Source: Viscum album (taxonomy: Eukaryota > Streptophyta > Magnoliopsida > Santalales > Viscaceae). Taken from it: 64,000 nucleotides of DNA. Position numbers and translations under genes: made by a program. The DNA lies in contig OY728131.1 of assembly GCA_963277665.1 (NCBI GenBank), positions 1,392,486,688 to 1,392,550,687 on the forward strand. The letters run 5' to 3'. Below the pieces are notes generated by a model, which was not told the origin of the DNA, did no database searches, and saw only the letters and a list, made by a program, of their open reading frames with translations. This document shows positions 46,240 to 58,938 of the stretch, piece after piece. Within the stretch, counting starts at the first letter, position 1, and the number at the start of each line of letters is the position of its first letter.

Positions 46240-49075
46240 TCAGTGTTGTTCTAGATCGGGAAGTTGAATTTACTATTTATTAAGTTCCTGATGTTAAGCC
46301 TATTTCTAAACCCCTTATCGAATGGCTCAAGTAGAACATATGGAATTGAACACTAATTGCAATATTTTATTTATAAAGGTTTCATTCAAACTAGTACATC
46401 ACCATGGGGTGATCCTGTTTTACTTTTAAAAAAACAAAAAAAAAATCTATGAGACTTTGGATTGATTGTAGAGACTTGAATAACATGAACATCAAGAAAA
46501 AGTGTCATTTTCCTCATACCAATGATTTGTTTGATTGGATTTGTATAGCTCATGGTTTTTCAAAGATTGATCTAATTTTTGGGTACCATAAACTAAAGGT
46601 GAAGGAGGATTACATTCTGAAGATAAAATTTGAGACGGGATATGGGAATTATGAGTTTGTTGTTATGCACTTTGGGTTATCTAATGCACTTTATTTATGA
46701 ATCCTATGAATAGAGTCTTCCATCAGTTTTTAAATCATCTTGTGGTTGTGTTTATAGATGTTATTTTGGTATATTATAAATTCCATGAGGAACATGAAAT
46801 TCACTTAAGGATTGTTTTTTAAACCTTAAAAGAAAATAAACTATATGAAAATTTTAGTAAGTGTGAATTTTGGTTTTAACAAATTTCTTTCCTTGGATAT
46901 ATTGTTTCTAAAGATCGAATAACTATTAACCCTACCAAAACAAAAGTTGTAAAAAAGTGGGCATAACCTACCAACGTCATAGAGATTTATTGTTTTATTA
47001 TATTAGTGCGTTATTATCAAAAAAAATTGAAAAATGTTCTCAATTATATATACCATTAACTAAGTTAACATGAAATATAGTTAGGTTTGTCTGGGTATAA
47101 GAATGTAATGTTGGTTTTTAGGAACTGAAAAGAATATTGCTCAATGATCCAATTTTTCCCCTGGCTTATAGAAATGGTGAATTTGTCATCTATAGTGATG
47201 CTTCATTTAAAGGACTTGGTTTTTTCTTGGTGTTGAATGACAAGGTAATTGCATATGTTTCACATCAGTTAAAAATTATTTATCTAAATTACGCTACATA
47301 TGATTTGGAAATATCTGTTATTGTTTTTTCATTAAAAATTTCTAGGCATCATTTTTATAGAGTGAAGTGTGAAATATATACCAATAAAAAATATTTGAAG
47401 TATATATTTACTCAAAAAGTGTTGAATATGAGACCTAGAAGATGAATAGAACTGATAAAGGATTATGATTGCATGATTCATTATCATCCTAGAAATGAAA
47501 AAAAGGTGGATAATGCTTTGAGTTAAAAATTTAATGCTACATTAACCATGTTATATTTTTAAGATGTCCCTTTGTTTAATTATTTAATGAATTTTTTCTT
47601 ATAAGTTGTAGATAGTATGAAATCCCTTGTTTTTTTAAGGTTTTAGTGTAGTCAAATTTGTCAAAAAAAATTAAAGTGGCTCTAAAGGTGGGTCAATCTT
47701 TTCAAGAAAATGTATAATCCATTAAAAATGGTAAGTTTACTGATTTTAATATTGATGAAGTATGTGTTTTATGATTCATAATAGATTTTGTGCTCCTTGT
47801 AATTCCCATTTGATGAAAGAGTTGTTGACTAAAACTCATAGTTCCCTTTTTTCCGTTCATCTAGATAGTACTAAGATGTATATAGACCTTAAAGATTATT
47901 AGTGGTGGGATGGAATGAAAATAGATATTTCTAAATTTTTATTTAAGTGTTTGACTTGTCAACAGGTTAAAGAAGATAAAAAGTTATTGAAGGGGATACT
48001 AAAACATTTTCTTGTGTCAAATTGAAAATTGGAGAATATATGAATGGATTTCAGGGTGGTGTTTCCAAATAATTCTCAAGGTAATAATGTTGTTTGGTTT
48101 AATATTGACCGATTAACCAAATATAAAAATTTTATTCAAATTCAAGATACAATGTCTCTAGATCATATTTATAGAGTGTATCTAAAAGAGATAATCAAGT
48201 GACATGGATTTCCTCTCAGCACTATATCATATTGTGATCTTAGGTTCACAAACCTTTTTTTGAAAGGCATTTAGAATTCATTAGGTACAGAATTAAATAT
48301 TAGTATAACTTTTCATCCTCAATTGATGGATAATTTAAGAAGATGATTTATAACATAGAAGATATTCTTCATTATTACTCAATAGATTACCAGGGAAGTA
48401 GGGGTCAACATCTTTCTTTGTTTTAGTTTTCTTATAATAACAGTTTTCATTCCAGTATATAGATATAACCTTTAGAGGAATTATATGGAAGGCAGTGTCG
48501 AACATTGATTTTTTGGGATGATGTAGGAGAAAAAAAGTTGATGGTACTAGAGTTGGTAGAGGAAATAGTAGAGAATGCTTAGTTGATTCAGTGACAATTG
48601 AGAATCTCTCAAAAAAGGAAGATAATTTATGTGGATAACAAGATAAAATATATTTATTTTGATGTAGGTGATAATGTTTTTTTAATTTTCTCCATGGAAA
48701 AGTGTTCTGTGTTTTTGTATGAAGGAGAAGTTGAGTTCATTGTTCATTAGACCATATGAAATCCAAGAGAATGTTGGATCAGTTTCCTACCAAGTGGCCT
48801 TACCTCCTAGTTTATCTTAGGCACACAACATATTTCATGTTTCAATGTTAATTAAGTATGTACTGAATTCATCTCATTTTTTGAGCTCTGAGGTATTTCA
48901 GTAGGAAGAGAATATTTTAAATGAGGAAAAACTAGTTTAGGTTATTGAAAGTAGAGAACAAGTGTTGAAGAATAAATTAATTCACCAAGATAAGGTTTTA
49001 TAGAAAACCAGAATGTTTGAAGAGTAAAAATGGGAATATAAAAATTATATGAGGTAAAAATATCCCCACCTATTT
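46240..49075 (+). pseudogene. pol: R2 pol: reverse transcriptase, RNase H, integrase
   Basis: RT begins near 46250 (a decayed VPDVKPISKP stretch), then 46449-46700 with RLWIDCRDLNN, FSKIDLIFGYHKL and YEFVVMHFGLSNAL. The catalytic motif at 46751 reads FIDVILVY: the second aspartate is valine. RNase H is one open piece, 47137-47445 (VIYSDASFKGLG, ATYDLEIS, IFTQKVLNMRPRR). Integrase has a preserved zinc region (HSSLFSVHLDSTKMY, CLTCQQVK; about 47840-47980) and core pieces MDFRVVFP and CDLRFTNLF. The expected glutamate near QLMDNLRR is lost. A decayed chromodomain-like C-terminus ends KYPHLFDK near 49075. It is broken by many stops and shifts, more than R5. Confidence 0.85.
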
Positions 49076-49109
49076 GATAAGTGAATAAAATTGTGAGGAC
49101 ACGATTTCC

Positions 49110-49124
49110 AAAAGCGGAGAAGAA
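49110..49124 (+). other. R2 polypurine tract
   Basis: AAAAGCGGAGAAGAA just before TGTGACATC; preceded by GAGGACACGATTT, a decayed form of the GAGGACGAAATT block that precedes many plant Gypsy tracts. Confidence 0.8.
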
Positions 49125-52100
49125 TGTGACATCACAAGTAAGGATAGAATATGTCTTTTTGAATATTTATTAATATTTATAATTTAGGTATTAATTTTAA
49201 CGTAAAAGGTATGCTATTTCCAATATTGTACCCAAAACACAATAACGAGTTTCTCTAAAATCTTTCATTCCACGTAAGACTGAGTTATACTAAAAATTAA
49301 TATATTATTAGAATTATTATTTTAAGTGGTAGTTATCATCTATAATTTTTATTGTAGGTAATGAATATGGCTGACTATATTATTTTTAAACATGTTTATT
49401 AAATTTTTTTACATTCATCCAATACATCTTATAGGCTTAAAATATGAGTAAATCCAATTTTTAAGCATAAAAATTGTATATTTTTTTATAGCTGTTTTTA
49501 ACACCTTTTAATAGAGAACCCAAATTAAATATAATTTTTTAAATTTTTAGAATTTTTATCTAAAATTAAAAAACATAATTTTTGAAATAAAAATATTAAA
49601 ATTTACTTTGGGTTAATTTTTGATATTTTTCAAGAACTTTTATATTTTGATAAATAGTCAATAATACAAAATTTTAGTTCAAAACTTATTTTTCATATAA
49701 TTTATTTATGTTGTTTAATATTATTTTCAATTGAATTTAAAGTATAATTAGATAAAATATATATCAGTTAAATTAATTTATTTTATTAGAAACAATTTCA
49801 CATTGAATTCAGATATAAAACCTTATTAAACTTTTGAACATTTTACTTTAAAACCTTGTTTTATCATCTCGCCTACGAGATTGATTTTATCTTAATTTCT
49901 GCCACTTATGTGACTTTAATTTGTAAAAAAGGATTCAATATTTTCAATAAAAATAATTTATAATGTATAATAATTTCAAATTAGTTTTTTACTAAAAAAA
50001 TCGTGAAAGTAATTAAAATTAATTACAGCAATTGGGAGGAAAATTATCTTAACAAGGGACTAAACCATAAACATATGGGATAAAATGACATAGAAACTTG
50101 TCAAAAATAAATTTTTTGTACATATTTAGACCCTATATTTCATTTTATAAATAATATATCATTAATGTATCCACTTACATGGAAAAATTGTGGGTGTAAT
50201 TCCCTCTTTCAAAACATTTACAATAATGTCACTCGTCCTCCAATATAATAAGGCCTTCAACCTCATCTTTTCTTCACACCTATTAATCCTTTTGCCTCAA
50301 CTAAACATAACCCAAACAATCTCTTAAAAACCCTATATTAACCCTATAGTCCTCACATTGGGAATAAAGACATCCAAGTTTTCCCTTTAGTGAAAACCAA
50401 GGGAGTTACCCAAAAAAAAGAGGTAACATTCCTCAATGTGCATTTATGTTTTATTTCTTTTTTAAACCCATTAATTTATTATTATTATATTCTTATATAA
50501 AAAAATAATTATCCTAAATATACTAAGATATTTCTATGTTATGTTTTAGTCATACATATACACAGACTTCCATGAAATAGATAATGAAATTTCAGTTCAT
50601 GTACAACAAACTATCATCTCACAAAATGATATCATTCATTTTTCCTTTACCACCTCTCATAGTTGGAAATTATGATGGAAAAAATGTTTTTATATGGTAT
50701 ATATATATTATATATATTATTAATTCATACTTATGTAATTTTTATATACACATACCTTCATTATTTCCATTTTTTGTAAATACGATAACATCGTTTATGG
50801 AGGTGTTGACTACCACCTCCTCACAAAGATGGGATACTTTCACATATTACATGTAATGTATTAAGGATGGATTTAATCAAAATATGTGAAATAAATAACA
50901 CATATATTATATTAATGACATAATAAACTTTCTAGAAAATATATTATATCATTTTCTTTATTACCCATTCACACACTAGAAAAGTGATAACACCATTCGT
51001 GGACGTGTGGACTACCGCCTCCTCAAGGAGATGTGATTCATTTTACATAAAAATAATTATAAATATAAGTATATATGATTAAATAATTTATTATTTATGA
51101 TATATAAATAATTATTAAAAGATAATTGTTATTTACCTTCTTTCTATAACGATCATTGAAAAATGGGAACGTTACTCATGCGTACATACGGCCTACCGTC
51201 TCCATGATTGTAATGTTGGTTCATTTTTCATAACCATGTTTCATGATTAGTTTTAAAAGTATAATTTATGTATAAATATTATAACTATTTCATGACTATT
51301 AATATGGATATTTTTTTCTAATAACACCTTTGAGCATAGTTGACCTACCAAAGTTGATTTTGACACATAAACTGAATAGGGTAAAAACAATCGATGTAAA
51401 CATAATTGTGTAGGTAGTTATTTAAAAAATTATAGTAAGTAAAATAAAAGAACTAATAAACATGAAAAGGTTATGAATAAATTAAATAATTACCATAATT
51501 TTATTATTTTGGAAGATAAATACACATGTGACAAGTTGGTCTCAAGGTAAGGGATTTCTTCTCAATCTCCTTTTAATGAGGAATTTCTTGATGATGTACA
51601 CCTTTATTATTATATAAGGTGTATATATAGACCATTTGAAATTATATATCCATATTTTAATGATTTTAATGTCATTTAACAATTTTTTAAATGTTATTAT
51701 TTCATATGGTTTATGATTTAAATGTTCAAAGTGGTATAGGATGCTTTAAATGTTTAAATAATTAATTCATTCCTCCATGTCAATATTTTTTATATTATTT
51801 TAAATATTTATTTATATTGATATAAATAAACTATAAAAGAAATTTTATGTCCATTTTCATATTTCTATTCCTTTATAATCCTTCATGATTTAAAATAAAA
51901 TGAAACCCCTCTTTTTCTTTTGGGTATTTTGTTATTGAAAATGGGTTTTGAAAATGGATTGATTATTTCAATATATTGAAATATTTTCCTATGATTGAAA
52001 GTGAAATTTTATGAGTGAAATTTTGAATATTTAATTATTTTATGTATTATTATTATATAATGGTACTTGTACATTTGATGGTTAGTTCTATAATAAACCA

Positions 52101-52772
52101 ATTATGGGTGGTTCTGTGATAAAACAATAATGGATAGGTCTATGATATACTTCCAATACATTGGGTATGGAAGTTGATCGTATGGTTATTCCCTTGGTAA
52201 GAGTGAAATGTAACGAAGTTGAACGCATAGTTATTCCATTTATATGAGTGATAAGAATAATGATGTTCCAAGATAGAAATATGATTTATTTATTCTTTTT
52301 ATGGGTTTATAGAAATCTTATGATTAAAAAAATGGTATAAAATGAGCTTATTTTCAAAGGAAATTATTTAAAACTTATTCAGGGTGAAAATTATTAATTT
52401 ATGATAAAGTTTTCATGGGTTTTAATTTCTATCAATCAACTAAAAATTTCATTATTTTATATCCCTTGCTGATCTTTTAATTCTCATCCCATGTTTTTTA
52501 ATGTTTTTATGGTACTTAAGGATGAGTAATATATTTGAATATGTCATGTTGAATGACATGAAGAGTTTACATAAATGTGATCTTTTTTTATGTTTTAGAT
52601 TATTGAAAAAATATATATTGTTCACAAGTGTCAACATTATATTTTATTGTTTTTATATATATTATTTCTGACTTAATTCTCTTTAACTCTAAACCTAAAA
52701 AGATCCTTATTATGAGAGAACATAAAATTCATTACTTAACTCAATATTATGTTATATTTTAAGTGTGGTTCC
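49125..52772 (+). repeat. R2 3' LTR
   Basis: The only uninterrupted R2 LTR, about 3.65 kb. It provides the template that orders the four pieces of the 5' LTR. It contains the decayed TATA region (about 50244), the motif array (50600-51208) and the CAAGGTAAGGG block (about 51543). Reading frames in it (50584-50856, 52452-52637) are not genes. Confidence 0.85.
50600..51208 (+). repeat. Four-unit R3-type motif array in the R2 3' LTR
   Basis: Units near 50600, 50787-50840, 50986-51038 and 51174-51208. The last reads CATGCGTACATACGGCCTAC followed by CGTCTCCATGA, almost identical in sense to the R3 unit at 5636-5599. The array ends about 1.56 kb before the LTR end; in R3 the distance is about 1.58 kb. 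Confidence 0.75.
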
Positions 52773-53806
52773 TTATAATAGGATTAATTTATAGGGTTGA
52801 GATATGGTACTATCTAGCTCCCTATGAGACACACTAGATCCCCCATGGTAATATAATGGTCATGGTGGGAGTGCCACTAGTGTTAAGTGAGAAGCGCATC
52901 TAGGTTTGTAAAGGGCTAGGGATAGAATCATAAGTTGGAAGATGGTACTAAACCAATTAAATCTAGGGTCGCCTTTATGTATTTTTAGGACATGACCATG
53001 GCTATAATATGTATCTTCTAGTATTATTCTATGGATGTTTGGTTTTGTTTTCTATATATATTTTCACCTACTAATACTTTTGTTCCTTTTTTATCTTCTA
53101 GCATTGTTCATGTGATACACTCAGATGTTTATGTTCAATCTGAATTTCCCCTTCTTGTTCACTTACTTAGTTTGCAGTTTTATTCTTGGAATTTTTTTCA
53201 AAACATGGTTTTGAAATGGAAATCGATTTTAAATTAAATCCTTTTTTATTTTCAAATGTGGATTTTGTGAAATCTTTGTTAGGTTGTTTTTAAAGATAAA
53301 TCCAATTTTTTAATTTTATTTCAAACCAATGTTTATGGAATTTTTTATTAACGGACATGTATGAATTTTATGGTGCTTACCTATGAATATTTTGTATGCC
53401 CACACCCTACTTGTACCATTTGGAATTAGTAGAACCAAAATATTTTTAAGGTTTATTCTTCTATTTTGGTTCTCCTGTAGAGTGGGACGGTTTTTTGGAT
53501 GGTGGTGACAAAGTGGTAAAATAAGGATGTTGTTTGGTTCTAGTTCTATGTAATGTTATTTTTATCATCTCCTTTCTTGATCTTCTTTTGTTTTTTTTAT
53601 GATATATTTTTTCATTTATTCTGGTTTTGTTGTGTGCTTTGATTCTTTTTATGTTTGTGGTTATTGGGTGAAATAACCCATAATGATTTATTTGTGATGC
53701 CTTGATGCTTTTTGACAACCTATGGGGATTGGGGAATCCCATAGAGCCTTGTCACGGGCCAGATTGGGTGTCTGGTTCAGGGTCAACCTAGGATAGTATG
53801 TGACTA
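52773..53806 (+). repeat. R1 5' LTR, second part
   Basis: Continues the R1 LTR after R2; colinear with about 57926-58938 (shared AGATCCCCCATGGTA, CTTGTCA.GGGCC blocks). It ends about three bases before the primer-binding site at 53809. Confidence 0.75.
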
Positions 53807-55967
53807 AATGGTATCAGAGTATCTCTTTATTATTTGGGATGTCAGGTAAAGTAGATATGGGATCATTGGTACTCTAGAGGTAGCTCATGGATCAATTTCT
53901 TATCACCACCTCTTGTGATAAAACCTGATTTCCACGGAAATTTGGGTTTTTGGTCTATATCTTTTATATTTGGTTAATGTTGTGGGTGTTTGTTTGGTGT
54001 TTTGAGATTCTATATATTCTATAATGATAATGGAAGTGAGTTGTTGTCACACGATGAGCTTACATAATGTATAAATTCATGTAAATCCCGAGTGTATGGT
54101 TTAATATACTTTTAGTGGTTGGTGCATGATTATTGCATATCCTGAAAAATCATGTGGCTAATTCATGAATGACCACTAGTTCATTGTTTCATAGGTTTTG
54201 ATGTGGTTTATTCTATTTGTTTGGTCTTAGTTAGCATGACTGGATTTTGAAATGAAAATGGTTTTTGGAAATGGTTTTCATTCAAAAGGTTCTTTTTCTA
54301 ATGATATTAGGATTTTTATAAATAGAGAGTGTAAGTTGTGTTGTTAGGTTTTAAATGGGATGAATTGGGATGGTTTTGGTCTATGAGTACTTGAGAGGAG
54401 AAATTGAATTTTGGGAATTTGATTTGGAAATAGAGTGGAAAATGGTATTGAGTATGAAATGGAAATAATTTCTATTAAAAGTGGATTTTTGTTTTTGCTT
54501 TGTGATGTTTTATTTTTGATCTTGGTGTCTTAATTTGAGGTAATATCCTGGGTGAGTTTTTGTTTGAGGTTAATTTAGAATTTTTTTATTTTTTTTAGAC
54601 TATTCTACCCAAAAAAATCCCAAAGGTTTCTATTTAGTCTCTCTTGGATGTTGGCACTACCCAGGATAAAAGTGGAGTGGTGTAGTTAAGTTATTATCAC
54701 TTGTTATCTATTTTCCATGGTGATTGAGGTGTACTAGAGGATAAATATTGTATTGAGTAAATTGAAGTGATATTTAAGTCCTTGAAACCCCCATAAGTCT
54801 TGAGGGTGTGAGCTTTCTTGGGTTTGTTCGAGTGACCTTCATTGAATTAGTGTAAGGTGATCACCCCATCCTCTTTTCAATTTGGTATGAATTGGTAAAT
54901 CCTTAAAACAACTTTACTCCAATGGTTTATACCTTAGGAGGTGAATTTGAAGAAGGTGGTAGAGCTTATGGGTATTCAGCATTGTCAATGTATAGTGAAG
55001 GGGTATGTTTACCACTTCAAGTATAGAGTTTATTTTTCATAAAAATGGAATGAAGTTATATAATGAAAGATCATCTCTTTATGTGGGGTCATTACCCATA
55101 GATCATGTAATGTGTTAATTCTTATAGGAAATTATCATTCCAGAAGTTGGTAGATGAGGTGTTTCTTGCAGATTTAGTTTTCATAGGGCAACCTGTAGTT
55201 GTTTCTATTATGATTTTTTATCATAAAGGTTCCCCATATATTGAGGTATTTAAACTAGAGGAAACTATTCTATAGGATTATTATTTTCAAATTATTGCTT
55301 TTATATAAAATACTCCCTCATTTTCTTCATATGTGGTCTATTTAGGCATTCTAAGTCTTTTTATATAACACTCATAATACCTAACATCAATATCTTTATA
55401 AATTATATAGGGTAGGGCCTATATTGAAGGAAAATAAGTCCTTCCAAGTTATAGATCCTAGTATCCCTACCTCTCTAGGTTTTTTGAGATAATTATCATT
55501 TTCTCTACCTTTCCTCTTCCATCCTTGGTCTTTGTTTATCTTTTACTTTTTCATGTTGTTATTTTCTTTATCCTGAATGTTTCTTTGGGTGATTTATTAT
55601 CTCATGTGGGTTTATAGATGAATGTGTCTGGTGAAATTATGAATTTGGAGTCGGTCCGGTACAATTTTTGAGTTTCTATGGTTGGTTCCTTCTCATGTTT
55701 GGTGTTGGAACCACGTAGTTGATCCCTAAATAGTAGGGGCACACATTGTGGGTCTTTTTGATTTTCTATCTTAAGATGGTTGGGTGTGAATTTTTTAGTT
55801 AAAGAGTAACACTAGTGTTATTGGTTTCATTTGGTTTGGTTTGGGTTTAAGCTCATTTTTTATGTTTTGTTTTGGGTTTTCTTCTTTTGGGGTGAGAGTT
55901 TTAGTTTTAATTCTAATTTGATCTTAGTGACTTCCTAGGGGTAGAAATGTTTTATGGTGGGGAATAT
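53807..55967 (+). other. R1 interior without readable gag-pol
   Basis: Starts with the primer-binding site TGGTATCAGAGTA (53809) and ends with the purine tract GGTGGGGAATA (55956). No open frame of note. Near 54811-54840 the text AFLGLFE after a PP.V block resembles the RT-RNase H joint of Gypsy pol (usual R.FLGF.GYYR), which would make it a heavily decayed pol remnant; this is weak. Otherwise T- and G-rich unrecognised DNA. Confidence 0.5.
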
Positions 55968-58938
55968 TGTCACACCCAAACATTGTTATTCCTTTTTTTA
56001 TTTCTTGGTCCATGTTTTTTTTTATACTGATTTCCTGATTGAAATTTTTATGTTTTGGAGTTTTCATATGGTTTTTGGGCTTTGTACGGTTTGAGGAGAG
56101 ACAGTGTGGATGGTGGATGTAAATGTTTTTTCGAGTTTATTTTTTTATTTCAACTTTTTTCTTGCATGGTTTGTACACAAATTTTCTTATATCATGTGAG
56201 ACTAAGGGGTAATCATGTGGCCTCCTTGGGGTGTTTTATGGAGAGTGTACGGCTTGTGAATGGTTAGTGGAAACTGTGCGGAAAGAATGTGTGGGTGTCT
56301 GTCATTTTAATAGATTTATTGTATATATTTGGAACATGGATTATAAACTGTGTATCCAAAACATGTGTGGTAACCTTGTCCTCTAGTAGGGCGTGCATGG
56401 TTGGCGCATGGTTTGTTAAACCATGTGGCTTCCCTAGTTTCTCCAAAATTGAAATTCCAAGTTTTACTCTTATGTTTTAACCCCAGTTTGACCCACTCCT
56501 CCCCCATTAATCCTTAGCACATAGAGGGGATCTCAAAACCTCCTCCCTTGGCTCCTCTTCTTGGATTAAAGCACCTCCATGGATCTTGGTGAGTCTTTTT
56601 TGGATTTTTTTTATTTCCTTCTCTTATCCTCCTCCTCTATTGTTATCCCTTATCCTATGTCTTGGTTCTCTCTAAGAAAAACCCTAGAGTGAGGGTTTTC
56701 TCATGTGGGTTGTTTCTTTGGATGTGAGGGTGTTGATTTTTTTTCTTGGTCCAAGTTCTTCCCTCTTCTCTATTTTCATCACATTATTACACCATTGAGG
56801 TAGGTGTTTCCATCCATTTATTTTTTGAAACATTCCATGTGATTATTAAGCATTCCTAGATGTATTTTTATGGTGTTATTAATACTCATGGTTTTCTAAA
56901 ATGATTTTTTATGGATTATTATTTCGTTGTTTTGTTTGAAAATGGTTTTTCTAAAATGTTTATATGGTTATTCTTATATATATCTAATGTATATGTATTA
57001 TATTTGTTTGATAAAATACCAAGTGGAAATTAAAATGGATTTTAGTCTTATAAAATGATGTTTGGTCTATTTGATATTTTTATAAAATTAGATGGTAAGA
57101 GGAATTTTGTCTTGAATGGGTTTTGACCACTTTATGGAATCAGTGCTTATGTGATACCTCTTGTGCTTATTTATGATTCTTCCTTGCACTTATTTGATTA
57201 AACCCTTTAAATTATAGTTCTTATCTATTTATATATTGGTGTGACATGGGCATATCCATATGTTCATGGGGTGTGCATGTAGATGTGTGCATGTATATAA
57301 ATGGTAAATTCCATATGGTTTCAATTATATAAACCCATTTTTTCATAAAATGACTCCTTAATTTTTAAATGTTTTATAAGTTGTATATTGGTATCTCGAT
57401 GTCTCAAAAATGTGGTTTCAAATTGGGTTTTCCTAACGCCTATTTAAGAGTCCTATTTGGATCTTTGGATTGTAGTTCTTCTTAAATATTTCATGAAAGA
57501 CCCTTTTGGAACCTTGAGAGTTGTGTTTTAAAGATAAACTCGGTTTTGTAAATAGATTTGGAAGAAAGGAAATTCCTTATAAATTATTTGTGATTTGAAA
57601 CCCTAAGGATCATTTCATATTTTGATATATATCTTGGTAAAAGGTTTTAATCTCTCGAGATATATAATACTAATTTTAATTTTTAATTTTTTTTGGAAAA
57701 TAGTTTTGAACTCCTAATATTCTCAGAACTAGTTCAAATATTTTAGATACGTATTATGTGATGGGCACCCCCATGGTTGTCCTTCGGTTGGAGAGTGTCT
57801 CTGCATGGATGGTTTCATAGAGTGGGAAATGAAAGCACATTGAAATCTATGTTGGTGTCAACCATGTGATGAGCTCCAAACTTCTCCTTTATATTATTTT
57901 CATGGGATCCTATATATCATTTATAGTTTCGAGGGATAGTTATGATATAGCTCTTGATGAGATAAAATAGATCCCCCATAGTAGGAGAATGGTTGAGGTT
58001 GGAGTTCCATTGGTGTTATGCAAGTAGAATAGCTAGTTTTGTTATATACTATAGATATAATCATATGTAATAAGATATTTCTTAACCCATTATGTCTAGG
58101 TTTTCCTCTAGGGAAGTTTATGACATTCTCCTAACTACTATTTGTATGTTCATGTATTGTTCTAGGTAATTTTGGTTCCATGTAATATTTATATATGCAC
58201 CTGCTTATACTTTTACTTCTTTTTTATCATATGCAATTGTTCTTGTGATACACCCAACTTCTTATGTTTAGTTCTGACTTCCCCTTCTTAGGGACTTACC
58301 TAAGTTTTTGTTTTCTTCTTGGAATTTTTTTCAAAAGTGGGTTTTGAAATGGAAATCTACTTTAAATAAAAATCTTATTTTCTTTTAAAAGGGTATTTTG
58401 ATAAATCTATGTTTGGTTGTTCTAAAAAATAAAACATATTTTATAATATTATTTTCAAACTAGAATTTATATACTATTTTAGGAAAGGACATGTATTTAT
58501 TTTATGGTTCTCACCTTAGGAGTTGTTTCATGCTCACATCCTAATTTTTCCACTCATTATCAGTAGACCCAAGATATTTTTCATGTTTAGGTTTTGGTTC
58601 AAGTTATCCTCTAGAGAGGGTTGGTTTTATGGATAGTGGTGACTAAGTGGTCACATAGATATCATGTTTATTTCTAGTTGGTTGTAATTTTATTTATATC
58701 ATCTAATATCTGGATTTTGTCATATTTTATTTATGATCGGTAATTTATAAATTCTGGTTGTCATGTGTTCTCTAATTATTTTTATATTTATGGTTATTGG
58801 GTGAAATAATCCCCTAAAAAATTATATATAATGCCCTGAAACATTTTTCATCCCTTGGGGATCAGGGATGCCCTCCAGGCCTTGTCATGGGCCGTCTTGG
58901 GTGTCGAGTTCAGGGTTGACCCAGGCTGGTTCTTGATA
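55968..58938 (+). repeat. R1 3' LTR
   Basis: Starts TGTCACACCCAAAC after the purine tract, about 2.97 kb. It has the same CATGGTTT motif group (about 56060-56435), including the perfect palindrome CATGGTTTGTTAAACCATG at about 56406-56425, and the same CT-rich block. The stretch near 57900-57930 is the intact counterpart of the R2 target site. Confidence 0.75.

Larger units (their letters stand above)
3090..52772 (+). mobile_element. R2: Ty3/Gypsy retrotransposon nested in R1
   Basis: The 5' LTR is in four pieces (3090-4022, 15481-17087, 26466-26503, 44429-45492) that together match the uninterrupted 3' LTR (49125-52772). A tRNA-Met-type primer-binding site follows at 45497 and a purine-rich tract lies just before 49125. 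TTATA flanks both sides (3085-3089 and 52773-52777), a probable target duplication, though such an AT-rich match is weak on its own. The interior carries a truncated gag joined to pol (RT, RNase H, integrase). The R1 3' LTR near 57920 shows what the target looked like before insertion. Confidence 0.82.
1108..58938 (+). mobile_element. R1: outermost LTR retrotransposon, interrupted by R2
   Basis: Two long direct repeats bound the element: 1108-3089 continued at 52773-53806, and 55968-58938. A primer-binding site (TGGTATCAGAGTA) follows the first LTR at 53809 and a purine tract (GGTGGGGAATA) precedes the second, which fixes the + orientation. LTR length is about 3.0 kb on each side once the R2 insertion is removed. 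The interior is only about 2.2 kb and lacks a readable gag-pol, so R1 is either a large non-autonomous derivative or a deleted Gypsy element. The start coordinate is approximate and no clean target duplication was found. Confidence 0.75.

Noticed and set aside
54740..55300. Gypsy RT-RNase H remnant in the R1 interior
   Set aside because: Only a short AFLGL-like match in one frame; not enough to call a gene, so mentioned only within the interior entry.
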